Assembly: GCA_022749755.1 (NCBI GenBank)
Contig: CM040451.1
Location: 1,240,001 to 1,304,000, forward strand
DNA: 64,000 nt
Direction: 5' to 3'
Source of the DNA: Azadirachta indica
Lineage: Eukaryota > Streptophyta > Magnoliopsida > Sapindales > Meliaceae
Position 1 is the stretch's first letter. Every line of letters starts with the position of its first letter. A program made the translations under genes and the position numbers. Of this stretch, positions 1 through 12,305 are shown in pieces. A model generated the notes under the pieces. The model was given only the letters and a program-made list of their open reading frames with translations. It made no database searches and was not told the DNA's origin.

Positions 1-245
1 ACCATCAAGACAATCAAGAATCTAAACAAGTCAAACCCAGGAAGAACTTCCAGAAGAAAGATAGATCACTTTTCATTCAAAGATTTTCTCAAGATACAAT
101 GTTTACAGGTCTTCTTTTTATACTTAGCTTCATAGGATTCATAGATACAGAAAAAACTACTCAGCTAACTGACTGAAAACCTCTTTTAACTGATTCCTAA
201 CTGGCTTATCCAATGTTCAGTTTCAACTAACTACCTTTTTGTCAG

Positions 246-461
246 CTAGAAAAGATGCTGATGCATCTTGGCAGCAAACCTGGTATAAAACTGACTTGAA
301 GGAAAAACTAAGTCAGAATTTGGAATCACACTTAACATATTGCATGGGCATCTAATTGACCTATGATTTTTCAAATTAAGTATTGCAAGATTTAGGAACT
401 CATTAACACCATTTACGTACTCTTCTGATAATCTATCACTAAAATTCCAGTTTCGTTCCAT
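246..461 (-). mobile_element. CACTA (En/Spm) transposase N-terminal relic
   Basis: A 71-codon minus-strand frame begins MERNW and continues with EEYVNGVNEFLNLA and then IRCPC. This spacing (M-x2-W, then E-Y-x2-G-V-x2-FL-x2-A, then R-C-P-C) matches the transposase-associated domain at the N-terminus of plant CACTA transposases. After CPC the frame no longer follows the family (the next Cys pair and the HL-x2-KGF segment are not seen) and it stops after 71 codons. The copy is therefore broken, or an intron follows. The rest of the element would lie at 1-245 and beyond the window edge, where I see nothing further that I can assign. Domain recognition is by eye. Confidence 0.6.
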
Positions 462-1739
462 TTGTGGTACCTACTAGTACATTATATTATGTTAGTGAAT
501 TTCAATTTGTTCTAATTTTATTTATTAAATTTTTATATGTTAAAAGGAAAAAAAATCACATGAAAACCAATAAGATGTAAACAACACTTCAATATATATT
601 CAACCACAACCACTTCATATTAGACCTCTATTGCATTCCCCAATCACAACCAAACAAAACTGTAGTAACAATATCCAATGTAAAGTAACATTGAATGCAT
701 ATAAAATGAATGCGAATAGGTTAAAGAATATACCTGACAGCAACAGTAAAAGCAATTTTTTTGCTCCTAGAGCAATAAATAAACAATTAAAAAAATAAAA
801 ACATTGTCAACAAAAGTCTAAATCATGCCCCAAATCAGTGTATACACTCCAACAATAAAAATCGTAGCACAAGAAATAAAAAAACTAGTACATACACTCT
901 AACAATGGCACATTGCAACATAAAGAACAAAAAAATTAACATGTGCACTCTAATAACTTGTCGATTTCATGAATATTTACAAATTAGTTTCCAAATCAAC
1001 ATATGCGACCCATTGATTTCATATAGATCCACTTGTAAAACAACATGCATCTTGAAAAATGACTTTGAAATTAGTTTTAAGAATGAAAATATATCAAAAA
1101 TTGAGAATAAAGTTGAGCAAACTACGAAACATAATCCATATTGCAAAACCTAAATCCTAGAAATTGAAAAACAAAATAAAACTATTAAAATCAATGTACA
1201 TGCAATAAAAATCAAAAATAAGAAACATAACTTGAGGATTTCAATATTGGATGATTGACCTAGATAGATGTTTTGATTTTAGAAGCTAACATTCAAATTC
1301 GAAGCTGACTTTATTCTTTGAAGATAATATGAGTATATTTCAATTGATGCCAAGTATAAATAGGGTTGATTTGAGTTGGGAATAGGTTGATTTGGGACAA
1401 GTTTAGGTTATTCGAAGAAAAACATAAGGTTGTTTTGGTGGATTTGATGTTAAGTGTGAAGAGTGCTCAGAGTAAAATTTTTTAAAGTTATGTAGGAAAG
1501 CAAATTGAAAGTGGGCAAAATGTGTTTTGGGATTTTTTTTTGGGTGTGGGGGGGGGGGGGAGGGGGGAGAAGAACAAAACATCATCGTTTTCTATTTCAT
1601 TTAATTAAAAAAAATTATTTTATATTAAAATGACTTTATTTGGCTGTCAAAATTATGCCTAAAATGACATTGATTTAGTTAGTGATACTATAGTTTTACA
1701 GAACTCTTATATTGATTGTTTAGTGTTAATAATTGTTAC
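462..1739. other. AT-rich intergenic DNA, no gene seen
   Basis: No convincing coding frame is seen. The frames at 905-1153 and 1403-1585 are low-complexity and have no family resemblance. A G-run lies at about 1548-1567 (G tract broken by one A) and follows a T tract. It is a sequencing-difficult and possibly G-quadruplex-forming site. Confidence 0.5.
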
Positions 1740-2681
1740 TACAGTTCTGTCATTTGAGGAAAAAGTCCAACTTCTGTCCATCAATCTTGAAACTTTCTCA
1801 AAAGTATCAGGAGCTTGGTATCAAAAATGCCCATTTTTCTAATAGTGAACAAAGGAAACTTTAATCATCTTCTCAGCTTCTTTACTTCCATTCACAGCAT
1901 TTATATTCAGTCTAATAAAGAGATCTTTATCAAGTTTATCAACAACTTGTTGCCGTTTCTAAACCAAATCAGTGTTGCCTTGCTCTAAGGTTTCCTCTAC
2001 TCAAAAAATAGTCATAGTTTCAGGAACCGAAGCCAGCTTGATTTTCCAAGAAAGAACTACTCTAAAACTGGTTGCACCCCCTCCTTTGGTGGCCCAAAAT
2101 AAATCTTCTCCCATTGATTTCCTATCAAAAATTCCGCCTCCAACGGTAAGTATTTCTAGATCGATAATATTATTTATAGATAGGCCTTATTTTCTCATCA
2201 TATTGCTGCATCCTCCTCCAGAAAAATGTCCTCCAATACCAAGAGTAGGGCAAACACCTTAAGGGAAGGCATGAACTTTACCAGCCACTGCGATTCTGTA
2301 ATAAATCTCTCCGAGAGTAGCTCTAGCCTGAACCCAAGCACTTTTATCTGTCAAGTTGACATTGATAGATTGAAGATTGAATATGTCAAGAATGACAAAA
2401 GGAACACTCGATACACACTCGATTCTTGGAGCAAATTACTGTTGCTTAGGCATGAAATTCATCATTGGTAGCTATAATCGCAAGTGGTTTTAGGGTTATA
2501 GGTGTTGCAAATATGAGATTTCTTGTGTATGACTATAAAACGGATGAAAATGATGCATTGTCTGGGTGTTAATTGCTTCAGAGATAATATTAAAGTATTG
2601 ATTTTGTTCGAAAACACATTGAAGAAAATTCTTCAAGAAAGCTAAATTTGCATAAGAAACTAAGAAAATGATTGAAAGCAT
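1740..2681 (-). pseudogene. BBE-like FAD oxidoreductase pseudogene (N-terminal and central parts)
   Basis: Read on the minus strand, this covers a signal-peptide-like start (MLSIIFLVSYANLA, then FLQC), a frame-shifted piece equivalent to SYxRNLxFATP, then VPFVILDIFNLQSINV, AWVQARATLGEIYYRI, GVCPTLGIGGHFSGGG, NMMRK, DRKSMGEDLFWATKGGG, and a QQVVDKLDKDLFIRL segment. It is dead. The segment that should carry the FAD-linked His (RSGGH-x-YEG) is deleted near 2410-2460. There are stops at the codon after NMMRK and before GVCPT, frames shift several times, and everything after about residue 330, including the BBE domain, is missing. The residue three after the flavinylated Cys is Leu here, unlike Val in the intact genes, so the relic derives from a distinct paralogue. 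Its N-terminal part is also found at 26567-26795. Confidence 0.85.
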
Positions 2682-3006
2682 AAATAATTTTGTAGATTTT
2701 CAAGATTTCATGTTATCTTCTGAGTTGTTTGATCTTAGCACCATGAACATTTTCTAGGTGTATTTATACAGCAATATTAAAGCATATATCTGTTTCTTCT
2801 TCCACACTTGCTTAATTCCCCAGCAGAATCTGTAACAAAATTGTGAAACACTAATTCGTGCTAATAGAAAACCAAATCGCTCTAGAAAGAGCAATAGGTA
2901 GGTAACTTAGCATAACAATATATATTGTGATAAAATAGTAAATAAAACTAGTAGAATTGAATTGAAGTTAGATAAATAAATCAAACAATGAAATTTTTTG
3001 ATGTTA
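2682..3006. repeat. U1 spacer segment shared with 26800-27066
   Basis: The sequence upstream of the minus-strand BBE relic closely matches 26800-27066, including the shared stretch GCTCTAGAAAGAGCAATAGG. Together with the relic itself, this shows that the BBE remnant and its flank were duplicated as one block. No gene is seen in it. Confidence 0.7.
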
Positions 3007-4077
3007 AGGGCCTATTTGTTTTTTTATTTAAGTCTGAATATAGGTATTCCAATGTTAAAGATTTGTTTGTTTTTGAACTTATACCTAAATAACAAATACC
3101 TGAGTAAATTTAAAATTTTTATTTCTCAAAAATACTCCTATGTTATTAATTTATTTATAAATAAAATTAAAATTCTAGTTAACTAATTTTGAGTGCTTCT
3201 ACTTTGAGGTTGGTCTTCTCTTTGTTCTTCTCAACTCTTTTCTCAATTTTCATAAGTTATTTTTTAAAATATGATTTAATTAAAATTTTTTATATAAAAT
3301 ATAATGTGATTTAAAATTTTCAATTGGTATTATAGAATTATGGTTGTGATAATCACATAGTGATATAGATTAAACTCTTAAGTATCAAAGCGAGTGAGAA
3401 ATTCTGTAAAAAAAGGAGAAACCGAACAATGAAAGAATGGCGCCATGCTCGTCTTTATATAATATTTAATTCTTTCAATTCTTTTATTCCCAAAAGCCAA
3501 TTTCAATAATATAATATTTTATTCTTTATGATCTTTTATACCTAAAAACCAAATAGTATAATTAATATTTTATTCCCTATACTCTTTTATGTCCAGAAGT
3601 CAAATATTTAAAGACATTGTGTTTGCTCTTGCTTGATCACTAGTCAAGAAATAGTTAAAGTCCTCTGCAGTTAATGGAAGACTGCACCTGGATAGTCAAT
3701 TTGAACTCTCTTTGAAGCTTTTCAATTGATTTTCGATGATTTACTTTATGATTTAATTATTGTGATAAATTTTTATGCTTATATACTTGTAATAGTATTA
3801 CAATATAATTTATCCTTAATTAATATTTGATCTTTTTTTATCTATTATTGTGTTAATATAATAAAAATATTATAAAATATAAATATATTATTTAAAATGA
3901 TATAAATGTCAAAATACTAATTTTCAAACTTTTAATTTATATAAAAATAAAAAATTTAATACGTATTTTTAAATATTCAAGAAAATAAACAAATATATTA
4001 TTTGAATTCAGATTTCAGTTAAATTCATATTACATTCATGTTGAAAGTTCAAAAAAAAAATAATAAACACTACCTAA
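3007..4077. mobile_element. 1.07-kb MITE-like insertion in the U1 spacer
   Basis: The flanks are continuous in the other copy: TTTTTTGAT, TAA, GCATAAAAG runs through at 27052-27076, whereas in U1 about 1.07 kb lies between TTAAG and GCATAAAAG. The insert begins GGCCTATTTGTTTTT and ends AATAAACACTACC, a weak inverted-repeat pair of the kind seen in plant hAT-type MITEs. The interior is AT-rich with no transposase frame. Boundaries are set by the filled/empty comparison. The target-site duplication is unclear (TTAAG against TAAAAG). Confidence 0.55.
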
Positions 4078-5577
4078 AAGCATAAAAGAAAAATATTTGT
4101 TAAATTTTTTCATATTAGGAATAATAAGAGCTCTTTAATAAAAATCTAATTAATTTTTATTTTTCTAATGCTTTTCTAGTTTACATATGAATATAATTTA
4201 GTTTTAAAGCCCCTTTGAGATTGTTGTTGTAAACTTTTAAATGATTTTCAACTGTTAAAATCAATTTTAAGTGTTTGGTGACTTTAGTTTTTTAACATTA
4301 TTTTTATTTACACTTTGTTTTTTTACAGTAGATTTTAAGCAATAAGTTTTGGCCTGTTTTTTAAAATTTAATTTCTAAAATCTATTTTATATATACTTGC
4401 AATTTCATATATAACACCCAAGTGTGATATCTAAATAACTTTTTTTTAGTTGTAATGAACTAAAATATCTTTATAAAATTTATTTATTTTCTCATTTATA
4501 AAGTTTATGCTAATTACTTATAAGGCTGTGGCGGGTAAAATTACTAGTTTTTATATATTTATACTTAGACGACGGGATAAATAAAAAATTAAAAATATTA
4601 CGTAGAATTATTCAGATTTATTCATATTTGAAATCTATTAAGATTTTAGATAAGAAAACCCCTTAATTCTAGAATACCCTTACAAATTTTTTATTTTCTA
4701 ATATATAGAGTTTATTTTAATTATTATGAGAATATAATAGTTAAAATCACTAATTTTTAAATATTTATATATAAATATGATAAATAAAATATAATCCTAT
4801 TATTTAGAATCATTCAAATTTATATATTTAAATTTATTTAGATTTCAGCTCCATCTATATTTATAGAAAAAAAAACATGTTTCTAATTGTTTTCCAATTC
4901 TGAAATGATTTTTTCTTTTAAGAAAAAATTATTGAAGACAAGATTACATGAGATTTTGGAAAAAATTGGTGTCTCAAATAATTAGGCAAATTAAAAGTTT
5001 CTTTTAGAACTGTCGCAAATAAGTTTCAAAAGTTTACATGCACTTATGTAGAAATTAAGAATAATATTATTATTCATCAATTGAATAATAATAATTTAAA
5101 AAGACTTTTTTGTTTATTTAAACAATTGCAAGCTTCTCTTGTCAACACTTTGGCTAAAATGGGGCTTCAAAAGAAAAGGGTTTTGGATTTCTGAATCAAA
5201 ATTTAGAAACAGTCACAGAAGAAAAAAATCTTTCATTTTAACCAAGCACATAAAATTTGGACAAAAATACCGTTAACAAAGCTTAACAAAATTTCTCCCA
5301 TTTTTCACTCTTTACACTATATTTTCTCTATATTTTCTCAACACCTCAATCCAAAATCTCTTCATATTAATCAATTCTTAAAAAGTCTCCCACCCACATT
5401 GTTGAGTTTTTTTATTTTAACAAAAAAATGATAGAAAAATATTTGAATTGGTTTTTTTTATGCATAATTAGGCAATATAATGGTGAAAATTGTTGAATGG
5501 GTGTGCATTTGTTGCTTCAATGCATTTAGTACATATTTGTGTGAAAAAGAAATAGAAATTGCCAAGGATTAAAAATG
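4078..5577. repeat. U1 spacer shared with U2 27067-28740 and U3 42475-44600
   Basis: Three copies are recognisable, for example the stretch containing ATTATTGAAGACAAG and TTGGTGTCTCAAATAATT at about 4928-4985, 28010-28065 and 43668-43725. They share MITE-like, AT-rich sub-elements and have no coding frame. In U2 this segment jumps directly to the equivalent of U1 12440, so U2 lacks about 7 kb that U1 has here. Confidence 0.65.
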
Positions 5578-5765
5578 ATCTACAATCACTTTCGAGTATG
5601 AAAAAACTTTCTTCCACCTTAAAAGTAATTTTTGAGTTCAATGAGTTTTAACTTAAAAATCATTTTCGGGTTTGAAGAAAATTTCTTTGTACTCAAAATT
5701 CACTTTCGAATTTGAAGAAACTTTGAACATAAAAAAGTTACTTTCGAGTTAGAATAACTAGAAAG
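5578..5765 (+). repeat. Imperfect tandem repeat with CACTTTCGAGTTTGAAGAAA-like units
   Basis: Three to four degenerate units of roughly 55-60 bp contain variants of ACTTTCGAGT, then GAAGAAACTTT, then CTCAAAA. The same array is at about 44600-44780 in U3. No function is apparent. Confidence 0.55.
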
Positions 5766-5799
5766 CTCTGTTAGGTACTTAGAAAACATAAAATTGCAT

Positions 5800-6770
5800 A
5801 GTAAATTGTCAATATCTGTACTTTACGTGATTGAGGCATTTAATTTTAATTCATGTATGGTTGAGCTTCTTATAATACTCTGATGTTCATTACCATGGAG
5901 TGTGTAGGTGGTGCAGAACATACAATGCCACATGATTTCGAGCATCCTACCACTGATGCAATTCTCATATGTCCGTTCATATATTTTAATGAAAGCCAAC
6001 ACAATTTTAATACACTTGTCCACGGGTTCTAGAGCATTACTCTTCTCCTTGGCACAATGACGATCCATTGATAATGTAACGTTACTTTCTTCACCAATAA
6101 GACGATGGGTCCACCCTCAACAGAGGTGATTATCCTTCCCACTATAATGAAGATTCTACACATGATTATTATGCAAATCAATCAAACATTGATGAAAATG
6201 ACATTCCTCTCAAGCATAAGGTCAAAACATTTTTTGCAAAAATGAAAGCGATTCAAAAGATGTTTATGCCATTTCATCTCAGAGAAGCATGTTGAGCGAT
6301 GCATCTTAAGTACGTATCAAATCAAGTGATGTATGCATTAGGAAGAATTTCAGTACCAAGCAAGAATTTCAACACAATTTGAGAATAATGGCATTGAAGA
6401 ACCACTTGTTGTTCAATATCTTTAAGTCCACAACGGATCAATTTGAGGTGAAGTATCTTATCGATAGTGTAAATGGCAAATTCGTACAATTAAAACTAAC
6501 AACTATGTATATTTTTTAGTTACTCCTATAGAGCGGTTCATACTTATTAGAACAAGCAGTTATAGGGTAAATACCACCAAGCAAGCAATCATTTAATTGG
6601 ATTGGTGATCAAGGTCAACCAGATTGACAACTATGAGAATATTAGAGATGATATACATAGCGAATATAGGGTACATGTATCCTATAGTAAGGCATGGTAG
6701 GGCAAGTAAGAAACAATGAGGCATATGTGTGGAGATCCGACTGAGTTATTCACTCATATATGTATATACT
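5800..6770 (+). mobile_element. MuDR-like (MULE) transposase relic, N-terminal part
   Basis: Broken frames on the plus strand resemble the N-terminal part of a plant MuDR-type transposase. There is an acidic leader with DYYANQSNIDENDIPLKHK near 6147-6220. A segment FKSTTDQFEVKYL near 6420-6455 is like the Mutator DNA-binding domain. At 6644-6697 the frame reads RDDIHSEYRVHVSYSKAW, the hallmark that follows this domain in the family (D-I-x2-EYxVxVSYxKAW). It is followed at once by a stop, and several other stops and shifts occur. The catalytic MULE core is not seen in this copy. The U3 copy at 44830-46300 keeps the C-terminal part instead. The minus-strand 81-codon frame at 5823-6068 is a shadow. 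Confidence 0.6.
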
Positions 6771-6784
6771 GCATGCTATTTTTG

Positions 6785-7880
6785 TTGGCCTTATATTTTA
6801 TAAGCCATTGTTTTGATGATAACAAACATTAATCTCTTTGATTAAAAAATTCTTCTTGTAGTATTCTTTGTGATATTTTTAGCTTGAATATTTGGAATAC
6901 AAATTGATTATCAAAAGGATATTTACAATCAAGGCATTGATAAAGAAAAAAATTTGGAAGCCCCAAGAGAAAATTAAAGAGACATATATTTTGGGATTTA
7001 TTATTTGTAACATGTTTGTGAATTGATTATTGATTTGCACTTTAAAGCTAAATTTCATTTTTATCAAAACATATGCTTTTAATGCCTTTTAAAAATTCTT
7101 ATGGTTATATGAATTGGATGTGAAATATTTTCAATATATGAAAATAGCCAAAAGTTTTCTGAGAACTAACATGCAAATTTCTCAAACTAGGTTGTACTCT
7201 AAATGCATATATTTTAAACCATTAGAAAACTTGGTTTTATGGTTGATTCAACTTAATCATTTCAAAACCTTTTAAAAGAAAACTCAAACTCAATAAAAAT
7301 TGGTTTACTATTTGGTTTTTCAGTTTGATTTAGTCAAACCGAATCACATAGATTGAAAAGTTGTGAAATTTGAGGCTGAATAGTTTTCGAATATAGTCGA
7401 TTGAATGGGATTGATAGATCAATCAAATGGTCATTTTTAGTCGATCAAATTTATCAAAATTTGATTTTTTTTTTTTTTGTTCCTGATGGCTAGTTTTCAA
7501 TGTTTGACTGTAAATACTAGTCTATGCTTATTTGAAACTAATTTTTGCACATATTAAAATAATTTAGGAACATATTTTACAAGTGCATTACAAAAACTTT
7601 TAGCTTTCGTTTGCAAATCAAATATAAAATTCATTATATACTCAAACTTTTATTTATAACATCCAAAAGAGAGTGTTTTGTACGAGTCTGACTGTTTTCT
7701 AACACACTTGTTTGTAAAGATTTGAGTGGCATTCGTAAATTCACAATTTGTTTGTAAAGATTAGAGAGGCACCAATAAAATTCTCTTAGTGTAAGGTTTT
7801 GGTGGCATCTACTGAGTCCATTTGGAGGTGTTTCGAGTGCTAACTATTTGGGTTGTTTACTTCTAATTAGGCTTGGCTAA
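6785..7880 (+). repeat. LTR-like repeat, copy 1 (with 46513-47640)
   Basis: It begins TGTTGGCCTTATATTTTATA and runs for about 1.1 kb to the GAGTGCTAACTATTTGGG region. The same stretch, diverged, is at 46513-47640 in U3. The TG start and the length suggest a solo LTR or LTR fragment, but no CA end, primer-binding site or internal coding region was identified, so this is only a candidate. The pair is explained by the U1/U3 segmental duplication and not by two LTRs of one element. Confidence 0.35.
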
Positions 7881-8049
7881 AACTGTCAAAACTGGCTGTT
7901 TTGACAAAGATTCCAAAAAACTAGAAAATGTTATTTCAAGTGTAAATTAGATAGTAGCAAAAAACAATGTGCTCGAAAGGACGGTTTCAACCATGTTGTT
8001 TTTCCTTTCGAGTTTGCACTCGAATATCTAGAACTAAAAAGTACTAAAT

Positions 8050-8940
8050 TAATTAAATTTTGTAAACTTGAATTTCAGTTGAAACAATAACTTAATCAAT
8101 TATTTCAATTCAATCATTCAATTAATCAATTAATTCAATTTAATTCAATTTGATTTTAGTTAAGTCAATTACTTTATCAATTAGTTCAATTGGATTTCAA
8201 TTGACTCAATAACTTAATCACTTGATTTAATTTGATTTTAATTAAATCAATAACTTAATCAATTAATTTCATTGAAGTTTGAAATTAATTCAATTTGTTT
8301 TCAATTGGATCAATCCCTTAATCAATTAAGTGAATTTAATTCCAGTTGAATCAATAACTTAACCAATTAATTCAATTTGATTTCAATTGAATCAATAAAC
8401 TCAATTTGATTTCAACTGAATCCATCACTTAATCAATTAATTCAATTTGACTTCATCGAAATCATTCACTTAATTAACTAATTCAATGTCATTTCAATTG
8501 AATCAATAACTTAGTCAACTAATTCATTTTAATCGAATTAATTTGATGATTCAATTTCATTGGTTGAATTGACTTTGTTAATTGAATTAATTTCATTTCG
8601 TAATAAATTGTAGTTTGATTACTTGAATTATATGTTTTATTTTTTTAATTTGCCTTAATTTGATACATCAAATTAATTTGTTAATCCAATTTAAGGACTC
8701 AATTTGACAAATTAATTCATTTATTGATTCAATACAACCATTTCATTTGATTGAAATATATTAATTTGATTATTCAATTTCGTTAGTTGATTTGATTTTC
8801 TTACTTAATTTAATTAATTTGTTGAATCAATTCAATGATTCAATTTAATAAACAAAGTTAATTTTATTATTCAATTGAACAACTTAATTTGATTAATTAC
8901 ATTAATTTGATTAATCATGGTAAATTGATTTGGATTTCAA
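8050..8940. repeat. AT-rich degenerate tandem repeat that flips orientation
   Basis: From 8050 to about 8530 the motif ACTTAATCAATTAATTCAAT, TTGATTTCAATTGAATCAAT recurs about every 40-50 bp. From about 8530 to 8900 the complementary form (AATTGAATTAATTTGATT, TTCAATTTCATTGG) predominates. The whole is a large, imperfect inverted repeat built from one AT-rich unit. A shorter piece is at 47815-47975 in U3. It would be strongly prone to melting and hairpin formation. Confidence 0.6.
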
Positions 8941-8954
8941 TTGACTTATAATAT

Positions 8955-9480
8955 TAACGTTTGAAATAATGATGTAATTATGGAAAACATTAAACTAAAA
9001 CTGATATAGAAAAAAAAATAACAAACAAATGCAATAAAAATAAATGCATGAAAATATAGACATCAACATATAAATAAAGATAGGTAAAAAAAAAAAACTT
9101 AAAAAATAAAAAAATTGAATTTGACTGGATCTAAACTGACAGGTTTAGTGTAGTTTTTGGTTATACTTCCAAATTTTTGGTTCAGTTTAGGTGTTGAGGC
9201 CAAAAATTTGGACCGGGTCAAAAATGTTATTTTCTTTAGTTTTAGGAACAAAACAACACCATCTAGAACCTAATAAAAAAAAGGAACATTTTCTTTTAAA
9301 CTGAAAAATTAAAAAATTAAAATTAAAAAAAAAAATCGAATCAAAATAGGATCAAAACCAATTAGTTCGATTCCGGTTTGATTTCACATATATATTCTAT
9401 TAAATTGGATACCAAGAAAAAAAATTTGAAAATTTATTGTCGGATTTAATATCAACGAAATCCAAGCTGAACCATACCAT
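8955..9480. repeat. Dispersed repeat related to 22470-22790
   Basis: The stretch GAAATAATGATGTAATTATGGAAAACATTAAACTAAAAC (about 8963-9001) and the following CAAACAAATGC and GGTTTAG-TTTTGGTT region match 22483-22760 with divergence. Both contain GGTTTCGGTT-type runs common in non-autonomous plant repeats. No frame is recognised. Confidence 0.5.
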
Positions 9481-9916
9481 GCTTACCCCAACATAAGAAT
9501 GAATGTCTCTCTAATAACTAGACAGCCCATAAATTTACTACAATCCTCCTCTCAAAAAATGGTCTGTTAGATGGTCTAAAATCAAAAGGTCTACTTAAAT
9601 ATAAATCCTATAATCCCCTCATCTAGGCTCCTAATAAAGAACTCCATCCACTGGTTGGGTGTACGTGAACGGTGTATCAACAACTACAATCATATAAACA
9701 CTACCTCATGCTCCATAATAAACCTTAGATATTAATGGAAAAAAAAATGGATAATCCAAAAATAACCTGCATTGAAAATATCAACCACTTCAAATACAAT
9801 ACCACAGGGCCTCAAACAACCACAAAAACCATCATCAACTCTAACTTTAACGCACAAACAATTGTAATAAGGCCTCGAGCAAGCTCAAAGCAAACACACA
9901 AACAATATTAATGAGT

Positions 9917-10360
9917 AAGAGTGGCAACTTGGGACACAATATGATTATTTGATACAAGTTCAATGTCATTAAATGGATTTAGATTTGAAAATTTTTACAC
10001 AAATAATAATTATAGTGTATTCATGTTGAATGTTAATAATGGTGTTATGTTTGTGTTTGCTCTTCCTAACCTATTTATTTATTTAAAACACGATTATTTA
10101 AATAAATAATTGTATCTTAAACAAATAATTGTGTATTAAATGAATAATCACGTCTTAAATGAATCTTGTACAAACGAATCATCATGTTTAAATGAACTGA
10201 GTCTTAAACGAATAATTATGTCTATGTAAGTAGGTCATATTTACATTTTAAAAAAGTAACACAAATAGTCAATGGATTGTATTCATGCCATACGAATAAT
10301 AAACGAATCGTATTCACATTGACCCAAATACAATCCATTTATCCAAATTGCCACCCCCTT
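9917..10360. mobile_element. Short element with GGTGGCAA-type inverted ends
   Basis: The left end reads AGAGTGGCAACTTGGG and the right end, reversed, reads AGGGGGTGGCAATTTGG, giving terminal inverted repeats around GTGGCAAYTTGG about 440 bp apart. The inside has repeated ACGAATAAT/TTAAATGAAT motifs and no coding frame. It is probably a MITE-like or other non-autonomous repeat. No target duplication was confirmed. Confidence 0.45.
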
Positions 10361-10399
10361 GTAATGAGGGCTTAAGCAACCTAATACAAGCATTTCATT

Positions 10400-12210
10400 T
10401 ATAGAAACCAACTTAAACCTTATAATTTAAAAGATTCATCAAATATCCATTCATACCTAAATAACAGATCCCTCTTAATGATTGCATCTAGCTCCACAAA
10501 CTTCATACATAAAGCTCGTTTTTGCCTCTTTATGACAGTGCAATGCCTTCTCTTTACAACTCGAGCTCTTTTGTTGGCTCTGAGTGAATGAATTGAAATC
10601 ACACGCAATAAACAGAGCTCTAGCCATATGTCTCCATCCTCTGGCTATAATGCTGGAATCTGTATATCATCATCTTGTGTTAAGCTAAAGGGAGTATGTC
10701 TATTTCCGTTATAGTTAGTCTGTATTTAATTTAATAATAAAGGTATCTAGGCTAAAGGATGTCATCACGTTCATCCATCGCTTGTGAGACTTGACTAGGA
10801 TGTATGCCATACTAGGGCACAAATTAAATACTATGTTAGTACATGTGCTAATTCAAAAAAATTATATGCTATAGTTTCCCAAATTATGCCTTCTTCAATC
10901 TCATTGCCCTTGGTGCTGTCAAAGCACTCTCCCTACTCTCATGGCCATGCTGACTATCGTTTAAGTCATTTTCAAATAGGCTGTCCCATATTCACCCTCA
11001 AATCAAATTATAGATTGTAACTAATGACTTAAGGCTGAGCATCCCTTTGTTGCTAGGCTCTAGAGTGCGTAGGATGACCAACGACTGCACAAGACAAAAT
11101 CAATTAGTTGGTAGTACGTATGTTAATAACCGACCATAAAACAACAAATACAAAAGAAATCCAATGCTTATCGAAAAGGTTCTAAAAATGTGCATGGTAA
11201 TGTTATGCATATTCTTCCATGTAGAAACCTACCTTAGCATACGGGAAATACAAATGTCAATGGGATGTTCTAACTGAGATCCAACGCTAGAAATGGCCTC
11301 ATGCATCCAAATCCACAACAATCAATATGGATCAAATGAAGTTAAGTATTCAGTTTTTTTTTTTAATTTTGTATTGTTACATTGAATACACAATAATTTT
11401 GTGATATTCAAATGGATATATACCTGAAAAGTCTATAGGAATCGCTGTACATTGCACCTATTATACATCTTCACCTTTCTGCCTGTGTTTCTTTCTCATT
11501 ATAATGCGCCACTTACCCTTGTAGAATTCTACTACGACACTAAAAAATGTATCACCACATAGCTTATCCCCATAGATATTGGTAAACCCCCCAAATCATC
11601 TAGTATCTATAATAACAAAGTCTCTGAATAATAATAGTGACCCCTCTTAAATAACAAGCAATCCAATAAGAAGTACAATGAGAGCTTCACCGCATCCATG
11701 TCATCAATCACATAAAAGTTGAACTCAACATATGCTCTATCTACACTCAAAGGGAATCACAGTCACGCAAATGAAATAAACATCCTTCAATCGATTACTC
11801 CTCCTGACACAGCTTGGAAAAGACTTAAAACTAAAACCTGTGATCAGCCCAAACTTAATATAGGAGAATCGTATGAGAGTGCCATCCACAAGAAACCACA
11901 TCTCCTGCTCAGCTCCATCTGCTACTACCTCATGCAATAAAACGTGATGCACAAGATCACCTAACAAGTGATGGTCTTGTAAGTTTAGGAAGTGCCTAAA
12001 GCAAGTCTATTTGAGTAGCTTACTTTGTGTTGCAGTCAATTTTTTTCAAATCCTTTCTATCACCCACATATGCGATAACAACATCACTACTCATGAAAAA
12101 TAGTCGACCTTCATCATATTCAATGTGCTTGTCATTGTCACAACCATGTTTACTTGTTTTAGAAAATATAGAACCATTAATTAACCAACTCCAATATGAA
12201 AGCAATTAGC
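10400..12210 (-). mobile_element. DUF1985-type, MULE/Ulp1-associated coding relic
   Basis: The minus-strand frame at 11737-11967 reads LGDLVHHVLLHEVVADGAE, QEMWFLVDGTLIRFSYIKFG, LITGFSFKSFPS and SNRLKDVYF. This is the layout of plant DUF1985 (a hydrophobic helix, then MWFLVxGxxIRFSxxEFxLITGLxxxxFP). Frame-shifted continuations extend it on both sides: KLLK-x-TCFRHFLNLQDHHLL upstream (about 11955-12030) and DDMDAVKLSL, then a LL-x-FKRG-like piece, downstream (about 11600-11700). Stops show it is not functional. In plants this domain is usually found with Ulp1-type proteases in mobile MULE-derived genes. The frame at 10420-10608 might be a distal part, but I cannot assign it. The element lies within the U1-specific 7 kb that is absent from U2. 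Confidence 0.6.
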
Positions 12211-12305
12211 CAAGACAAGTGAAAAACAAAGATTTTGAAAAATCAAAACCACACATTCAAGCAAGTCCACATTTACCAATCCTTAAGAGTGTGATATAAA
12301 CAACA

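Noticed and set aside
1972..2262. 96-codon plus-strand frame with Pro-rich segments
   Set aside because: Antisense of the BBE relic at 1740-2681; the Pro runs are the complement of its Gly-rich motif.
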